From the NCBI GenBank assembly GCA_016793565.1, contig JAEUMA010000659.1, positions 1 to 6,758 of the forward strand: 6,758 nucleotides of DNA, given 5' to 3'. This DNA comes from Rhizobiaceae bacterium. GTDB lineage: Bacteria; Pseudomonadota; Alphaproteobacteria; Rhizobiales; Rhizobiaceae. Within the stretch, counting starts at the first letter, position 1; each line of letters begins with the position of its first letter. This document shows, in pieces, positions 1-6,001 of this stretch. The notes beneath the pieces are model-generated. The model saw nothing but the letters and a program-made list of their open reading frames with translations, was not told the origin of the DNA and searched no databases. Made by a program: the position numbers and the translations under genes.

Positions 1-732
1 GCCGGTAACGCCGCGCGACAGGTCGGAGAGGAAGTAGAGGCCCGAATCGCCGACTTCCTCCGGGGTGACGGTCCGCTTGAGCGGCGAATTGTACTCGTTC
101 CAGCGCAGGATGTAGCGGAAGTCGCCGATGCCCGAGGCAGCGAGCGTCTTGATCGGCCCGGCCGATATGGCGTTGACGCGGATGCCAGAGGCGCCGAGGT
201 CGACGGCCAGGTAGCGCACGCTGGCCTCCAGCGCCGCCTTGGCGACGCCCATGACGTTGTAGTGCGGCATCACTTTCTCGGCGCCGTAGTAGGTGAGCGT
301 GAGAAGGGAGCCGCCATTCGTCATAAGCGCTTCGGCGCGCTTGGCGACGGTCGTGAACGAATAGACGGAAATGTCCATGGTGCGCAGGAAGTTGGCGCGC
401 GTCGTCTCGACATAGCGTCCGTCGAGCTCGTCCTTGTCGGAAAAGGCGATGGCGTGGACGAGAAAGTCCAGACCGCCCCATTCCGCGCGCACCTTGTCGA
501 AAACGGCGTCCAGCGTCTCCGGCTCTGTTACGTCGCAATGGCCCGCCAGATAGGCACCAAGCTCCGCCGCCAGCGGTTCGACACGCTTCTTGAAGGCGTC
601 ACCCTGGTAGGTCAGGGCGAGGAGCGCGCCCTGATCGGCGCAGGCCTTGGCGATACCCCAGGCGATAGAACGGTTGTTGGCGACGCCCATGATGAGGCCC
701 CGCTTGCCCGCCATCAATCCCTGACCCGCCAT
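1..732 (-). CDS. fabI: Enoyl-[acyl-carrier-protein] reductase (NADH), 3' end beyond window
   Basis: Cytoplasmic reductase that carries out the last step of each fatty-acid elongation cycle, reducing trans-2-enoyl-ACP with NAD(P)H. The visible 244 residues are the N-terminal part; the family is usually about 260-275 residues, so only the C-terminal tail is missing. Seen: the nucleotide-binding loop GVANNRSIAWG (residues 16-26), the cofactor-site segment HCDV (65-68), and the divergent-SDR active site of FabI, with Tyr148 and Tyr158-x6-Lys165 in YNVMGVAK, matching E. coli Tyr146/Tyr156/Lys163. SAGPIKTLAASGI (190-202) is the substrate-loop region. The start at 732 is preceded by AAAGGTG at suitable spacing; an in-frame ATG at 714 is the alternative. 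It lies 71 bases downstream of the dnaJ-like gene on the same strand and may be cotranscribed with it. Rhizobia often carry more than one fabI, so the paralogue number is not assigned. Confidence 0.96.
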   Translation of the reverse strand, partial: MAGQGLMAGKRGLIMGVANNRSIAWGIAKACADQGALLALTYQGDAFKKRVEPLAAELGAYLAGHCDVTEPETLDAVFDKVRAEWGGLDFLVHAIAFSDKDELDGRYVETTRANFLRTMDISVYSFTTVAKRAEALMTNGGSLLTLTYYGAEKVMPHYNVMGVAKAALEASVRYLAVDLGASGIRVNAISAGPIKTLAASGIGDFRYILRWNEYNSPLKRTVTPEEVGDSGLYFLSDLSRGVTG

Positions 733-803
733 CTTGCACCTTTCAATCCGCCGCGAACGCTCGCCCTATCGCATAGGCCATTGCGGGCTTCAAGCCGCGC
801 CGC

Positions 804-1730
804 CTAGGCAGCGCGCTTGCGCATCAGCGCCTCAAGCTCCGGATCTCCTCCCTCCGGCAGCATGACGCGCACATGGACGTAGAGGTCCGCATGCCCGCCC
901 GTCTTCACAGGAAGGCCGCGGCCCTTGAGGCGCAGCACCTTGTCGGAGCTCGACCATGCCGGCACGGACATCGCCACCTTGCCGGTCGGCGTCTCGACCG
1001 TCACCTTCGCACCCAGCACGGCGTCGCGCAGCGGCACGGGCTGGTCGATGTGGAGATCGCGGCCTTCGACCCGGAAGCGCGGATGCTTGCGGATATTCAG
1101 CGTGATCAGCGCGTCGCCGGGCTCGCTGGGGCCCGCCGCTCCCTGCCCCTTCAGGCGGATGGTCTGGCCGTCCTCGACATAGTGCGGCAGCTTGACGGAG
1201 ATCTTGCGACCGTCCGGGAAGACTGCGGTCACCTTGCCGGCATTTGCGATGTCCTCGATATCGACTTCCATGGTCGCGCTGAGGTCCTGCCCGCGCCTCG
1301 GCCCTCGGGGGCCGCCCGCGCCGGAACCCTGGCCGAAGCCCCCTGCGCCGCCGAACAATTCGCTGAAGAGGTCGGACGGGTCGAAACCCTCGCCGTCGCC
1401 GCGAAACTCGAAGCGTGAGCCGCCCGGCCCCTGGCCGCCGCCGGACTGGCGCCGGAACCCGGCGAAGGGATCGCCGCCCGCCGCGCCTTCGAAACCCTGA
1501 AACCGCTGCTTGCCGTCCGGACCGATCTCGCCGCGATCGTAGGCGGCGCGCTGCGCCTCGTCGCCCAGGATCTCATTGGCCTGGTTGGCGGCGGCGAACA
1601 TGTCCTTGGCTTTTGGATCGTTCGGATTCTGATCCGGATGATATTTCTTGGCCATCTTCCGATAGGCCGCCTTGATGTCCTTGGCCGAGGCGTTCCTCGG
1701 CACGCCCAGCACTTCGTAAGGATCACGCAT
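804..1730 (-). CDS. CbpA-like DnaJ co-chaperone (J domain, no zinc finger)
   Basis: Type II (class B) Hsp40 that stimulates DnaK ATPase and can hold client proteins. It has 308 residues, close to E. coli CbpA (about 306). Seen: an N-terminal J domain (about 4-66, PYEVLGV... ending in AAYDRG) with the diagnostic HPD at 31-33; a Gly/Phe-rich linker (about 78-146) containing DPSDLFSELFGG; then two C-terminal beta-sandwich client-binding domains (about 148-300; for example DGQTIRLKGQG and LRLKGRGLP). No CxxCxGxG repeats are present, so this is not the classical DnaJ. The frame stays open far upstream, but the ATG at 1730 is chosen because the J domain begins immediately after it (MRDPYEVLGV); the Shine-Dalgarno there is weak (GGGCGA). 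It sits between the lipoprotein gene (88-base gap) and fabI (71-base gap). A heat-shock promoter could not be shown. Confidence 0.93.
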   Translation of the reverse strand: MRDPYEVLGVPRNASAKDIKAAYRKMAKKYHPDQNPNDPKAKDMFAAANQANEILGDEAQRAAYDRGEIGPDGKQRFQGFEGAAGGDPFAGFRRQSGGGQGPGGSRFEFRGDGEGFDPSDLFSELFGGAGGFGQGSGAGGPRGPRRGQDLSATMEVDIEDIANAGKVTAVFPDGRKISVKLPHYVEDGQTIRLKGQGAAGPSEPGDALITLNIRKHPRFRVEGRDLHIDQPVPLRDAVLGAKVTVETPTGKVAMSVPAWSSSDKVLRLKGRGLPVKTGGHADLYVHVRVMLPEGGDPELEALMRKRAA

Positions 1731-1818
1731 CAATACATCGCCCGCAAAACTGGGATTGATCTGTAGCCGGATATATGCGCGCCAATAGGAACAAATTCCA
1801 GAGGTTGCGGCAGCATAT

Positions 1819-2268
1819 TCAAAGGGGGCGTAGCGGCGACATGCGCCACGCCCCGCCGACCAGGCAGGTCTCGCCGCTGAACAGCGCGACACCGTCAAAG
1901 CTCTCGCGCGAGGTGGTGAAGCTGCGGCAAAGCCGGCCCTCGCCCCGGCTTTCTGCAACGCCGGTGATCGTTCCGCGCGAGCCGGTGTCCGCATTCGCCC
2001 AGGCAAGCGGAGTGGAGCCAGCGCTTTCCAGGTCCGCCGACGAAACGGCGTTGCGTATGGTGGTCTCGTCGGAGCGGCGGGTCGAATCGGCACCGCCTTC
2101 CTGGGGAACGCTGCTGGTGACGATCGTGGGGTCGGCGTCGAGCTTCTCCATGCTGAAGCCGCCGCCACCACACCCGGCAAGCAGGACGGCGGCCACAAGC
2201 GCGCCTACCGCCAGGGGCTGAGTGTTCGCTCGAAAGGGTGCTGTCTCGGCATGCGCTTCGCGCGGCAA
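1819..2268 (-). CDS. Putative outer-membrane lipoprotein, RT0821/Lpp0805 surface-protein type
   Basis: Small predicted exported lipoprotein of unknown biochemical role. From the TTG at 2268 it has 149 residues: a charged n-region, a hydrophobic stretch (LAVGALVAAVLLAG), then Cys33 in the lipobox LLAGC, followed by a Gly/Ser-rich linker. The C-terminal half has the pattern I associate with RT0821/Lpp0805 surface proteins: PLAWANADTGSRGTI, a Cys in GRLCRSF, and a second Cys before the closing GGAWRM. The two cysteines (residues 114 and 135) could form a periplasmic disulfide. The start is uncertain. TTG at 2268 has GGGAG seven bases upstream, whereas the longer in-frame GTG at 2298 has no visible ribosome site. 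It is the first gene of the minus-strand lipoprotein, dnaJ, fabI cluster and is divergent from the lapA-like gene. The family call is from remembered motifs, not a search. Confidence 0.8.
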   Translation of the reverse strand: MPREAHAETAPFRANTQPLAVGALVAAVLLAGCGGGGFSMEKLDADPTIVTSSVPQEGGADSTRRSDETTIRNAVSSADLESAGSTPLAWANADTGSRGTITGVAESRGEGRLCRSFTTSRESFDGVALFSGETCLVGGAWRMSPLRPL

Positions 2269-2275
2269 TGTTTCA

Positions 2276-2280
2276 CTCCC
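2276..2280 (-). promoter_or_regulatory. Ribosome binding site selecting the TTG start of the lipoprotein gene
   Basis: GGGAG on the minus strand lies seven bases upstream of TTG 2268-2266. It is the best Shine-Dalgarno match near any in-frame start of this gene and is why the shorter form is preferred over GTG 2298. Confidence 0.5.
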
Positions 2281-2298
2281 GGCAGACCGCGATGTCAC

Positions 2299-2464
2299 AT
2301 GCCGCGAACGCGGATGTAGACATAAAATATGAATGAATTCGGGTTAACGAGGCGTTGACGATTTCCGGGCCGACGCCTTCTGCGGTTTCCTTCGCGGGAG
2401 CTATGAAAATCGGCCCGCGGATCGTAATAGCAAGAGAGTCGTTTTCCGCTGTAAGGGGAATTCC
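2299..2464. promoter_or_regulatory. Divergent intergenic region with putative promoters for both arms
   Basis: This stretch separates the minus-strand lipoprotein gene from the plus-strand lapA-like gene. The part at about 2311-2350 is clearly more AT-rich than its surroundings and includes the small inverted repeat CATAAAATATG (2321-2331), a likely site of promoter melting for the minus arm. On the plus strand TTGACG at 2355-2360 resembles a -35 box, but the hexamer 17 bases on (TTCTGC) is a poor -10. The plus-strand gene has a clear AAGGGG ribosome site at about 2453-2458. Exact promoters cannot be fixed by eye. Confidence 0.4.
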
Positions 2465-2686
2465 ATGCGTATGTTCCATGTCGCGGTCGTGATCCTGCTG
2501 GGATTGGCGACTATCATTTTCGCCTTCCAGAATCTGGGCGTCGTGACCATGTCGTTCCTGGGCCTCAGCATCCGCACTCCGCTGGCGCTGCTGATCGTCA
2601 TCTTCTACATCCTCGGCGCGTTGACCGGCGGCAGCCTGTTTGCGCTCGTCCGGCAGTCGGTCCGAGAGTCCCGGCTGCTCAACTGA
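2465..2686 (+). CDS. Small LapA-domain (DUF1049) inner-membrane protein
   Basis: A 73-residue membrane protein. Seen: a first hydrophobic helix (about residues 4-20, VAVVILLGLATIIFAF) ending in Gln-Asn, a short polar/beta turn (LGVVTMSFLGLSIRTP), a second hydrophobic helix (about 39-60, LALLIVIFYILGALTGG) and a basic cytoplasmic tail (VRQSVRESRLLN). This layout fits the LapA/YciS domain, which in E. coli takes part with LapB in control of lipopolysaccharide synthesis. This protein is shorter than E. coli LapA (about 100 residues), has little cytoplasmic tail, and no LapB-like TPR gene is nearby, so the LPS role is inference only. The ATG at 2465 follows AAGGGG at good spacing. It reads towards pdxH, 55 bases away, and the two could share a transcript. 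Confidence 0.78.
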   Translation: MRMFHVAVVILLGLATIIFAFQNLGVVTMSFLGLSIRTPLALLIVIFYILGALTGGSLFALVRQSVRESRLLN

Positions 2687-2741
2687 GCGTCTGCACCCGT
2701 CGAGGGGCGGCCGGCCGTCGATCGCAGGGAGTGATCCGAGG

Positions 2742-3344
2742 ATGGAAGACAATGCCGATTTCGCGGCGTCGGTCGATCCCTTCGCGCTGTTTGCCGACTG
2801 GCTGCAGGACGCCTCGCGCAGCGAGCCCAACGATCCGAATGCCGTGGCGCTCGCCACCGTCGACGGCGACGGCCTGCCGGATGTCCGAATGGTGCTGCTC
2901 AAGGGTTTCGACCACGCCGGCTTCGTCTTCTACACCAACTTCGAGAGCGCGAAGGGAACGCAGATCCTCGGCTCGATGAAGGCGGCGATGTGCTTTCACT
3001 GGAAGTCGCTGCGTCGGCAGGTTCGCCTGCGCGGTCCGGTGGAGATCGTCAGCGACGCCGAAGCGGACGCCTACTACGCCTCGCGGCCGCGCGGCAGCCG
3101 AATCGGCGCCTGGGCATCCAGGCAGTCGCGCCCGCTGGAGAGCCGCTTCGCCCTGGAGAAGGCGGTTGCCGAATACACCGCGCGCTACCCGATCGGGGAC
3201 ATTCCGAGGCCGCCGCACTGGTCCGGGTTCAGGATCGTGCCGCAGCAGATCGAGTTCTGGCAAAACCGGCCGTTCCGCCTGCACGACCGCGTACAGTTCC
3301 TTCGCGCGGACAGCGGCTGGACGAAGTCTCGGCTCTATCCCTGA
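2742..3344 (+). CDS. pdxH: Pyridoxamine/pyridoxine 5'-phosphate oxidase
   Basis: FMN enzyme that oxidises pyridoxine or pyridoxamine 5'-phosphate to pyridoxal 5'-phosphate with O2, in vitamin B6 synthesis and salvage; a cytoplasmic homodimer. The product is 200 residues, a usual length for PdxH. Seen in order: VRMVLLKGFD (48-57) and FYTNFESAKGTQI (63-75) of the FMN-binding split barrel, FHWKSLRRQVRLRGPVE (85-101), the SRPRGSRIGAWASRQS segment (114-129), PPHWSGFRIVP (157-167), EFWQNRPFRLHDR (171-183) and the family C-terminal signature GWTKSRLYP (192-200). The ATG at 2742 has GGGAG ten bases upstream, plus an overly close GAGG; the frame stays open further upstream but overlaps the lapA-like gene and has no family similarity. 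Its TGA (3342-3344) is directly adjacent to the stop of the convergent crotonase gene. Confidence 0.96.
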   Translation: MEDNADFAASVDPFALFADWLQDASRSEPNDPNAVALATVDGDGLPDVRMVLLKGFDHAGFVFYTNFESAKGTQILGSMKAAMCFHWKSLRRQVRLRGPVEIVSDAEADAYYASRPRGSRIGAWASRQSRPLESRFALEKAVAEYTARYPIGDIPRPPHWSGFRIVPQQIEFWQNRPFRLHDRVQFLRADSGWTKSRLYP

Positions 3345-4094
3345 TCAACCCTTCTTGCGCGCCATGAAGGCGAGGAACGCCGCCCTGGCCTCCTCGGATT
3401 TCAGGCGTTCGGCAAAGACAGCGCCCTCCTCGCGAATCCGCTGGAAAAGCTCCTCGCGCGGTGCGCGCATCAGATCCCGCGTCGCGCGAAGCGCTCCGGC
3501 CGGCTTGGTCGCGATGCGCTCGGCGGCGGAGAATACGGCGGCTTCCAGGTTGGCTTCGTCGACGACCTGGTAGATCATCCCCATCGCCATGGCGCGTTCG
3601 GCCGGGATGCCTTCGCCCAGCCCGAGCAGGGCGAAGGCCTGCTGCCGGCCGATCAGCAGAGGCGCGAGCAGGCTGGAGCCCGCTTCCGGCACCAGGCCCA
3701 GATCGACGAAGGGCGTGCGGAACTCGGTTCGGGGGGTGGCGAACGTCAGGTCGCAATGCAGGTTGAGCGTCGTGCCGATACCGACGGCGATGCCGTCGAC
3801 ACCGGAAACCATCGGCTTGCGCGCGCCCGCCAGCGCCTCCAGGAAGCTCCAGACCTCCAGCCCGCCCTCATGCCCTTGCGCCACAGCCAGGAAATCCGCG
3901 AGGTCGTTGCCGGCGCAGAACGCGCCCGGCACGCCGAGAAAGACATGGCAGCGCACCGCGGGATCGGCGTCGCCCGCCAGCAGCGCTTCCGACATCGCCG
4001 CGTACATCGGCCGCGTCAGCGCGTTCTTCTTGTCAGGGCGGTTCATCCGGATCAGTTGCGCGGCTCCGCGCCGCTCCACCAGCACATGGGTCAT
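3345..4094 (-). CDS. Crotonase-family protein (enoyl-CoA isomerase/hydratase-like)
   Basis: A 249-residue member of the enoyl-CoA hydratase/isomerase superfamily acting on acyl-CoA thioesters. Seen: the N-terminal IRMNRPDKKNALT (15-27), the first oxyanion-hole segment FCAGNDLADF (59-68), the second at VDGIAVGIGTTL (99-110) with HCDLTFAT (113-120), and LGLVPEAGSS (132-141). By eye alignment the two glutamates of true hydratases (rat Glu144/Glu164) are replaced here by Thr109 and Phe129, while Glu137 sits where delta3-delta2-enoyl-CoA isomerases (ECI2/Eci1 type) carry their catalytic acid. Isomerase activity is therefore more likely than hydratase; CDY-like non-hydratase crotonases are an alternative. 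ATG 4094 follows a GGGAGG ribosome site, and only 11 bases separate it from the acyl-CoA dehydrogenase stop, so the two are probably cotranscribed. Confidence 0.9.
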   Translation of the reverse strand: MTHVLVERRGAAQLIRMNRPDKKNALTRPMYAAMSEALLAGDADPAVRCHVFLGVPGAFCAGNDLADFLAVAQGHEGGLEVWSFLEALAGARKPMVSGVDGIAVGIGTTLNLHCDLTFATPRTEFRTPFVDLGLVPEAGSSLLAPLLIGRQQAFALLGLGEGIPAERAMAMGMIYQVVDEANLEAAVFSAAERIATKPAGALRATRDLMRAPREELFQRIREEGAVFAERLKSEEARAAFLAFMARKKG

Positions 4095-4105
4095 CGCACC
4101 CTCCC

Positions 4106-5881
4106 TCAGACCGGCAGAAGCGCTGAGGCAGCCGCCTCCAGAGCGTCGGCGCCGCCGACTACCGTTTCCTTGAGCGCGGCGGTGTCGCCGAGCAGGTTCT
4201 CGGCGAAGAAGCGGCAGAGCGCGGCGCGTCCGCCGGCGGCGTCGGCCAGCGCCGCCTTGGCGAGATAGGCAGCGCCGGCGGTCAGCGCGAACTGGCGCAG
4301 ATACGGCGTGGCGCCAGCCAGCGCTTCGTCGAGGCGGCTTTCGGCGAGGCACTTCTGCAGGAACAGGGTGGCGGCGGACAGATCGTCCACGGCGGCGGCG
4401 ATCAGGCTCGCGCTGCGGCCGAGACCCGGTGCATCGGAGCTTGCGAGGTCTTTCGCCACGCCGCCCAGTTCGCCGATGTAGTCGAGCACGTGGCGGCCGT
4501 CGGACTGCGGCAGCTTGCGCGTGACGAGGTCGATCGCCTGGATGCCGTTGGTGCCCTCGTAGATCGGTGCGATGCGGGAATCGCGCAGAAGCTGGGCCGC
4601 GCCCGTTTCCTCGATATAGCCCATGCCGCCATGTACCTGGACACCCAGCGAGGCGACATCGAAGCCGACATCGGTGGAAAAGGCCTTCGCCACCGGCGTG
4701 AGCAGATTGGCGCGCTCCTGCCAGAAGCGCTGGCCGGTTCCGGGAAGCCTGGCGTGGTCGGTGGCGTGGGCACAGCTATAGGCGATCGAACGCGCGGCGC
4801 GCGTCAGAGCCTGCATCGTGAGCAGCATACGGCGGATATCGGGATGCTGGACGATCGGCGCCATGCCCGGTCCGGAATACCCGGTCGCCTTGCCCTGACG
4901 CCGTTCCGCCGCGAAGGCGATGGCCTTCTGGGTGGCAGCCTCGGCCACGCCGATGCCCTGCATGCCGACCGCCAGCCTCGCGTTGTTCATCATCGTGAAC
5001 ATGCAGGCGAGGCCCCGGTTTTCCTCGCCGACCAGCCAGCCGACCGCACCCGCAGGCCCTTCGCCGGCAGAGCCGTCGCCATAGATCATCGTGCAGGTCG
5101 GCGAGGCATGGATGCCGAGCTTGTGCTCGATCGAGGCGCAATGAACGTCGTTTCGCGCGCCTAGGGAGCCGTCCGGCCGCACCAGGAACTTGGGAACCAG
5201 AAACAGCGAGATGCCGCGCGTGCCGGGCGGCGCGTCGGGCAGGCGCGCCAGCACAAGGTGCACGATGTTGTCGGTGAAATCGTGCTCGCCATAGGTGATG
5301 AAGATCTTCTGCCCGAAGATGCGGTAGGTGCCGTCGCCGGTCCGCTCCGCCCGCGCGCGCAGGGCGTTGAGGTCCGAGCCGGCTTGCGGCTCGGTAAGGT
5401 TCATCGTGCCCATCCAGGCGCCGGAGACGAGTTTTTCCAGATAGATCGCCTTCAGCTCGTCGGAGGCATGCTTCTCGATCGCCTCGACCGCGCCCATCGT
5501 CAGCGTCGGGCCTATGGCGAAGGCCATCGAGCCGGAATTCCACATTTCCAGTGCCGCGACATGCAGCATGGCCGGCAATCCCTGCCCGCCGAATTCGACC
5601 GGGCCGGTCAGCCCGTTCCAGCCGCCTTCGATCCAGCGGGCATAGAGCGCCTTCCAGCCGGGAGGCATTGTCACGACACCCTGTTCAAGGCGGGCGCCGG
5701 TTTGGTCGCCTATACGGGCGAGCGGAGCCACTTCCTCGGCGGCGAAACGCCCCGCCTCCGCCAATATGGCATCGACCAGATCGGAAGACAGGTCGCCCAG
5801 AACATGCTGGTCGAGGTCGGACGACAGCCCGGCTACATGTTTCAATGTGAAGGCGATTTCATCGACCGGCGCGCGATACAT
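4106..5881 (-). CDS. Acyl-CoA dehydrogenase, large DmdC-like form with extra C-terminal domain
   Basis: FAD enzyme that introduces the alpha-beta double bond in an acyl-CoA, passing electrons to electron-transfer flavoprotein. It has 591 residues, much longer than the roughly 380-400 of short/medium-chain enzymes. Seen: an N-terminal extension typical of this subgroup (MYRAPVDEIAFTLKHVAGL); a helical N domain (about 35-155); the beta domain with MNLTEPQAGSDL (160-171) and KIFITYGEHD (192-201); VGEENRGL (284-291) and MNNARLAVGMQGIGVAEAA; VQVHGGMGYIEETG (415-427); and IYEGTNGIQ (440-448), whose Glu442 is the expected catalytic base. Residues from about 465 form the extra helical C-terminal domain. 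The family includes DmdC (3-methylmercaptopropionyl-CoA dehydrogenase), but the substrate cannot be read here and no other dmd gene is present. The start at 5881 has GGGAAG upstream and matches the family N-terminus; an open extension to 5971 would run through the palindromic operator. Confidence 0.94.
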   Translation of the reverse strand: MYRAPVDEIAFTLKHVAGLSSDLDQHVLGDLSSDLVDAILAEAGRFAAEEVAPLARIGDQTGARLEQGVVTMPPGWKALYARWIEGGWNGLTGPVEFGGQGLPAMLHVAALEMWNSGSMAFAIGPTLTMGAVEAIEKHASDELKAIYLEKLVSGAWMGTMNLTEPQAGSDLNALRARAERTGDGTYRIFGQKIFITYGEHDFTDNIVHLVLARLPDAPPGTRGISLFLVPKFLVRPDGSLGARNDVHCASIEHKLGIHASPTCTMIYGDGSAGEGPAGAVGWLVGEENRGLACMFTMMNNARLAVGMQGIGVAEAATQKAIAFAAERRQGKATGYSGPGMAPIVQHPDIRRMLLTMQALTRAARSIAYSCAHATDHARLPGTGQRFWQERANLLTPVAKAFSTDVGFDVASLGVQVHGGMGYIEETGAAQLLRDSRIAPIYEGTNGIQAIDLVTRKLPQSDGRHVLDYIGELGGVAKDLASSDAPGLGRSASLIAAAVDDLSAATLFLQKCLAESRLDEALAGATPYLRQFALTAGAAYLAKAALADAAGGRAALCRFFAENLLGDTAALKETVVGGADALEAAASALLPV

Positions 5882-5923
5882 GCGTTCTTCCCAACGGTTC
5901 GAGCAATGCAGTTCCGCACGGAA

Positions 5924-5952
5924 GCGGTAGTTTCTTTTGACGTTTACGTCAA
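5924..5952 (-). promoter_or_regulatory. Candidate promoter of the acyl-CoA dehydrogenase-crotonase operon
   Basis: On the minus strand TTGACG (5952-5947) is a close -35 match, followed after 17 bases by TACCGC (5929-5924), a weak -10. Transcription would begin near 5917, giving a leader of about 36 bases. The -35 lies inside the 18-bp palindrome, so binding there would affect promoter access. The poor -10 keeps this tentative. Confidence 0.35.
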
Positions 5953-5953
5953 A
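5936..5953. promoter_or_regulatory. Perfect 18-bp palindromic operator candidate
   Basis: TTTGACGT-TT-ACGTCAAA is an uninterrupted inverted repeat: 8-bp arms with a 2-base centre. It lies in the 120-base gap between arsC and the acyl-CoA dehydrogenase gene, its near edge 54 bases upstream of the dehydrogenase ATG. It is too tight to be a transcription terminator (a 2-base loop and no T-run), and an 18-bp dyad is the size expected for a dimeric regulator. The shape recalls, from memory only, dyads described for MerR-family regulators of acyl-CoA and branched-chain catabolism (LiuR type). No regulator gene lies in the window. I noticed no second copy. Confidence 0.65.
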
Positions 5954-6001
5954 CTCGACCTGCTTCGGCACCGACTTCCGACAGGCGGGGCATCGGCCGG
6001 T

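Noticed and set aside
430..470. Ala95 of FabI in place of E. coli Gly93, a position linked to triclosan resistance
   Set aside because: Ala is found naturally at this position in triclosan-sensitive enzymes such as S. aureus FabI, as I recall, so it does not by itself suggest resistance.
783..800. A GC-rich inverted repeat just after the dnaJ stop, considered as a terminator
   Set aside because: The stem is short and bulged and no T-run follows on the minus strand; it does not support intrinsic termination.
262..807. A 181-codon plus-strand open frame opposite fabI
   Set aside because: The minus strand encodes FabI with all catalytic residues; the opposite frame has no recognisable motif and is explained by codon bias.
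1760..1800. A possible heat-shock (sigma-32) promoter before the dnaJ-like gene, with CCTATTGG as -10
   Set aside because: No convincing CTTG-type -35 lies at the right distance and the -10 has mismatches, so the match is no better than chance.
1731..2198. N-terminal extension of the dnaJ-like frame by up to 156 codons
   Set aside because: The extension overlaps the lipoprotein gene in another frame and has no family similarity; the J domain starts exactly at the ATG at 1730.
2273..2902. A 209-codon minus-strand open frame opposite the lapA-like gene and the start of pdxH
   Set aside because: It is antisense to both genes and spans the divergent promoter region, with low-complexity polar sequence and no domain that I recognise.
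5912..5923. The small inverted repeat TTCCG-CA-CGGAA in the dehydrogenase leader
   Set aside because: Five-base arms are expected by chance in a GC-rich leader of this length, and nothing else supports a function.
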